From positions 1-6,394 of the forward strand of contig CAZEJK010000288.1 in the NCBI GenBank assembly GCA_964512045.1: DNA of 6,394 nt. The letters run 5' to 3'. Numbering within the stretch: position 1 is the first letter of the stretch; every line of letters starts with the position of its first letter. This document shows positions 5,834-6,394 of the stretch, piece after piece. The notes under the pieces were generated by a model. It had not been told where the DNA came from and searched no databases. It worked only from the letters and a program-made list of their open reading frames with translations. A program made the translations under genes and the position numbers. The DNA is from CAZEJK01 sp964512045 (GTDB lineage: Bacteria > Acidobacteriota > Thermoanaerobaculia > Thermoanaerobaculales > Sulfomarinibacteraceae).

Positions 5834-5850
5834 GTGCACCAACGGTGCAC
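5834..5850. repeat. Perfect 7-base-pair inverted repeat GTGCACC-AAC-GGTGCAC
   Basis: GTGCACC (5834-5840) and GGTGCAC (5844-5850) flank a three-base centre. The site is about 65-85 bases upstream of the -10 of the minus-strand gene and just before repeat copy C. It could be a regulator operator, a small hairpin, or the boundary of the repeat. Function is not determinable. Confidence 0.6.
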
Positions 5851-5856
5851 GATTCT

Positions 5857-5974
5857 CCGCGGCTACGCCGGCGCTGGCTGGCGGGCGGGTGGAAGGGTCC
5901 CGGTTCACGAGCCACGCAACCAAGCCTCCCAGGCTTCGCTTCCCCCACCCACCCACCGCGGCTACGCCGTGGCA
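5857..5974. repeat. Dispersed repeat, upstream module of copy C with nested hairpins
   Basis: The 14-mer CCGCGGCTACGCCG occurs at 5857-5870 and again at 5956-5969, bracketing an imperfect inverted repeat (GGGTGGAAG at 5887-5895 against CTTCCCCCACCC at 5939-5950). In its centre is a perfect short hairpin, AAGCCT-CCC-AGGCTT (5922-5936). The motif TTCACGAGCCACGCAACCAAG (about 5904-5924, weakened) is the same opener seen at 978 and 1425. The right part matches 915-958 of copy B. No protein-coding signal is visible. Confidence 0.7.
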
Positions 5975-6044
5975 GGCCCGTCACCGGTACTGGCCCCGCT
6001 GCCGCCCCATCAACCTCGCAGAAGCGCCAACCCTTCGGAGCATC

Positions 6045-6267
6045 CCCGGTACCGGTACTGGTCCCGGCCCCCGTCCCGGCAGCCGGATGCCGGCCCCGGA
6101 GCACTGAAGCCCCGGCCATCGGGTCGACCGGCCACCTCACTGGTTGCTCGCGCCTCGGTATCCGCCGTCGGACGGAGGACGACGAAGCACCCACGACCGG
6201 GTCGACCTGAACGCACCGTCGTCACCCCATGGCCATCGTCCGGGTCCGGCTGCCGGCTGTCGGGGCC
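6045..6267. repeat. Dispersed repeat, core of copy C with paired inverted arms
   Basis: Arm 1 (6074-6100) and arm 2 (6239-6265) are reverse complements at 22 of 27 positions by hand count and are separated by 138 bases, compared with 151 in copy B. Positions 6139-6163 are identical to 115-139 in copy A, and 6231-6267 match 1192-1228 in copy B with one mismatch. The orientation is the same as in A and B. Copies A to C therefore share modules in different combinations. This is a decayed or mosaic repeat family rather than three fresh duplicates. Confidence 0.78.
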
Positions 6268-6342
6268 GGGACCACTGACCGGGACCGGGGCCGGGCAGTG
6301 CTCCGATCGGTTCGATCATCGATTGCCTCGTGCCCCCCTCCC

Positions 6343-6392
6343 GGCCCGCGAGACGCGGGCCACTACAATCGGACTGACTGCTCTTCGATTGT
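6343..6392. other. Two adjacent hairpins at the window edge
   Basis: GGCCCGC (6343-6349) and GCGGGCC (6355-6361) form a perfect 7-base-pair stem with a 5-base loop. ACAATCG (6365-6371) and CGATTGT (6386-6392) form a second perfect 7-base-pair stem with a 14-base loop. TACAAT (6364-6369) between them resembles a -10 box, without a recognisable -35. A smaller inverted repeat, GATCG-GTT-CGATC, lies just before at 6305-6317. This may be the regulatory region of a gene to the right, or a structured RNA cut by the window end. Confidence 0.45.
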
Positions 6393-6394
6393 GG

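Noticed and set aside
5856..6300. Small plus- and minus-strand open frames in repeat copy C
   Set aside because: They are stop-free only because of high GC, lack ribosome-binding sites, and change reading between repeat copies.

Overview
The window is GC-rich bacterial chromosome. Coding and non-coding stretches are both strongly biased to G and C, third codon positions are mostly G or C, and GTG starts occur. The MazE/MazF pair is of an actinobacterial flavour, so a high-GC Actinomycetota is my best guess. Nothing in the window (no rRNA or other marker gene) fixes the lineage, and kinase-TPR proteins like the one here are also common in Acidobacteriota, Myxococcota and Planctomycetota.

Layout. 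Positions 9-199 hold a left-truncated copy (A) of a GC-rich dispersed repeat. A two-gene toxin-antitoxin operon follows: a ribbon-helix-helix MazE-type antitoxin (281-496) overlapping a MazF-type endoribonuclease (493-846). It has a visible promoter with short repeated motifs that could be the autoregulatory operator. Positions 850-1424 hold no credible gene but contain a fuller repeat copy (B). A minus-strand EamA/DMT-family transporter (1450-2367) ends inside a hairpin built partly from the repeat motif. Positions 2368-2674 are a divergent intergenic region. It leads into a 28-codon small ORF with a strong ribosome-binding site, whose stop overlaps the start of a large membrane Ser/Thr kinase with a TolB-like segment and TPR array (2758-5340). 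A convergent minus-strand gene (5369-5737) encodes a small unrecognised, probably beta-rich protein with an Asp/Gly/Asn tail. The last 650 bases hold that gene's promoter, a third repeat copy (C) and two hairpins at the window edge.

How the parts relate. MazE and MazF are a unit: the antitoxin neutralises the mRNA-cutting toxin and probably represses the operon. The kinase and the small ORF are translationally linked. The 122-residue protein is only a neighbour, and any functional link with the kinase is inference. The transporter looks independent.

The most distinctive features are: (1) a modular repeat family whose core carries 27-base imperfect inverted arms about 140-150 bases apart, with two copies in direct orientation flanking mazEF; (2) the small ORF that seems to control kinase translation; (3) a sharply bounded stretch of altered codon use inside the kinase TPR region. 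I found no clear evidence of a wholly new multi-gene system.
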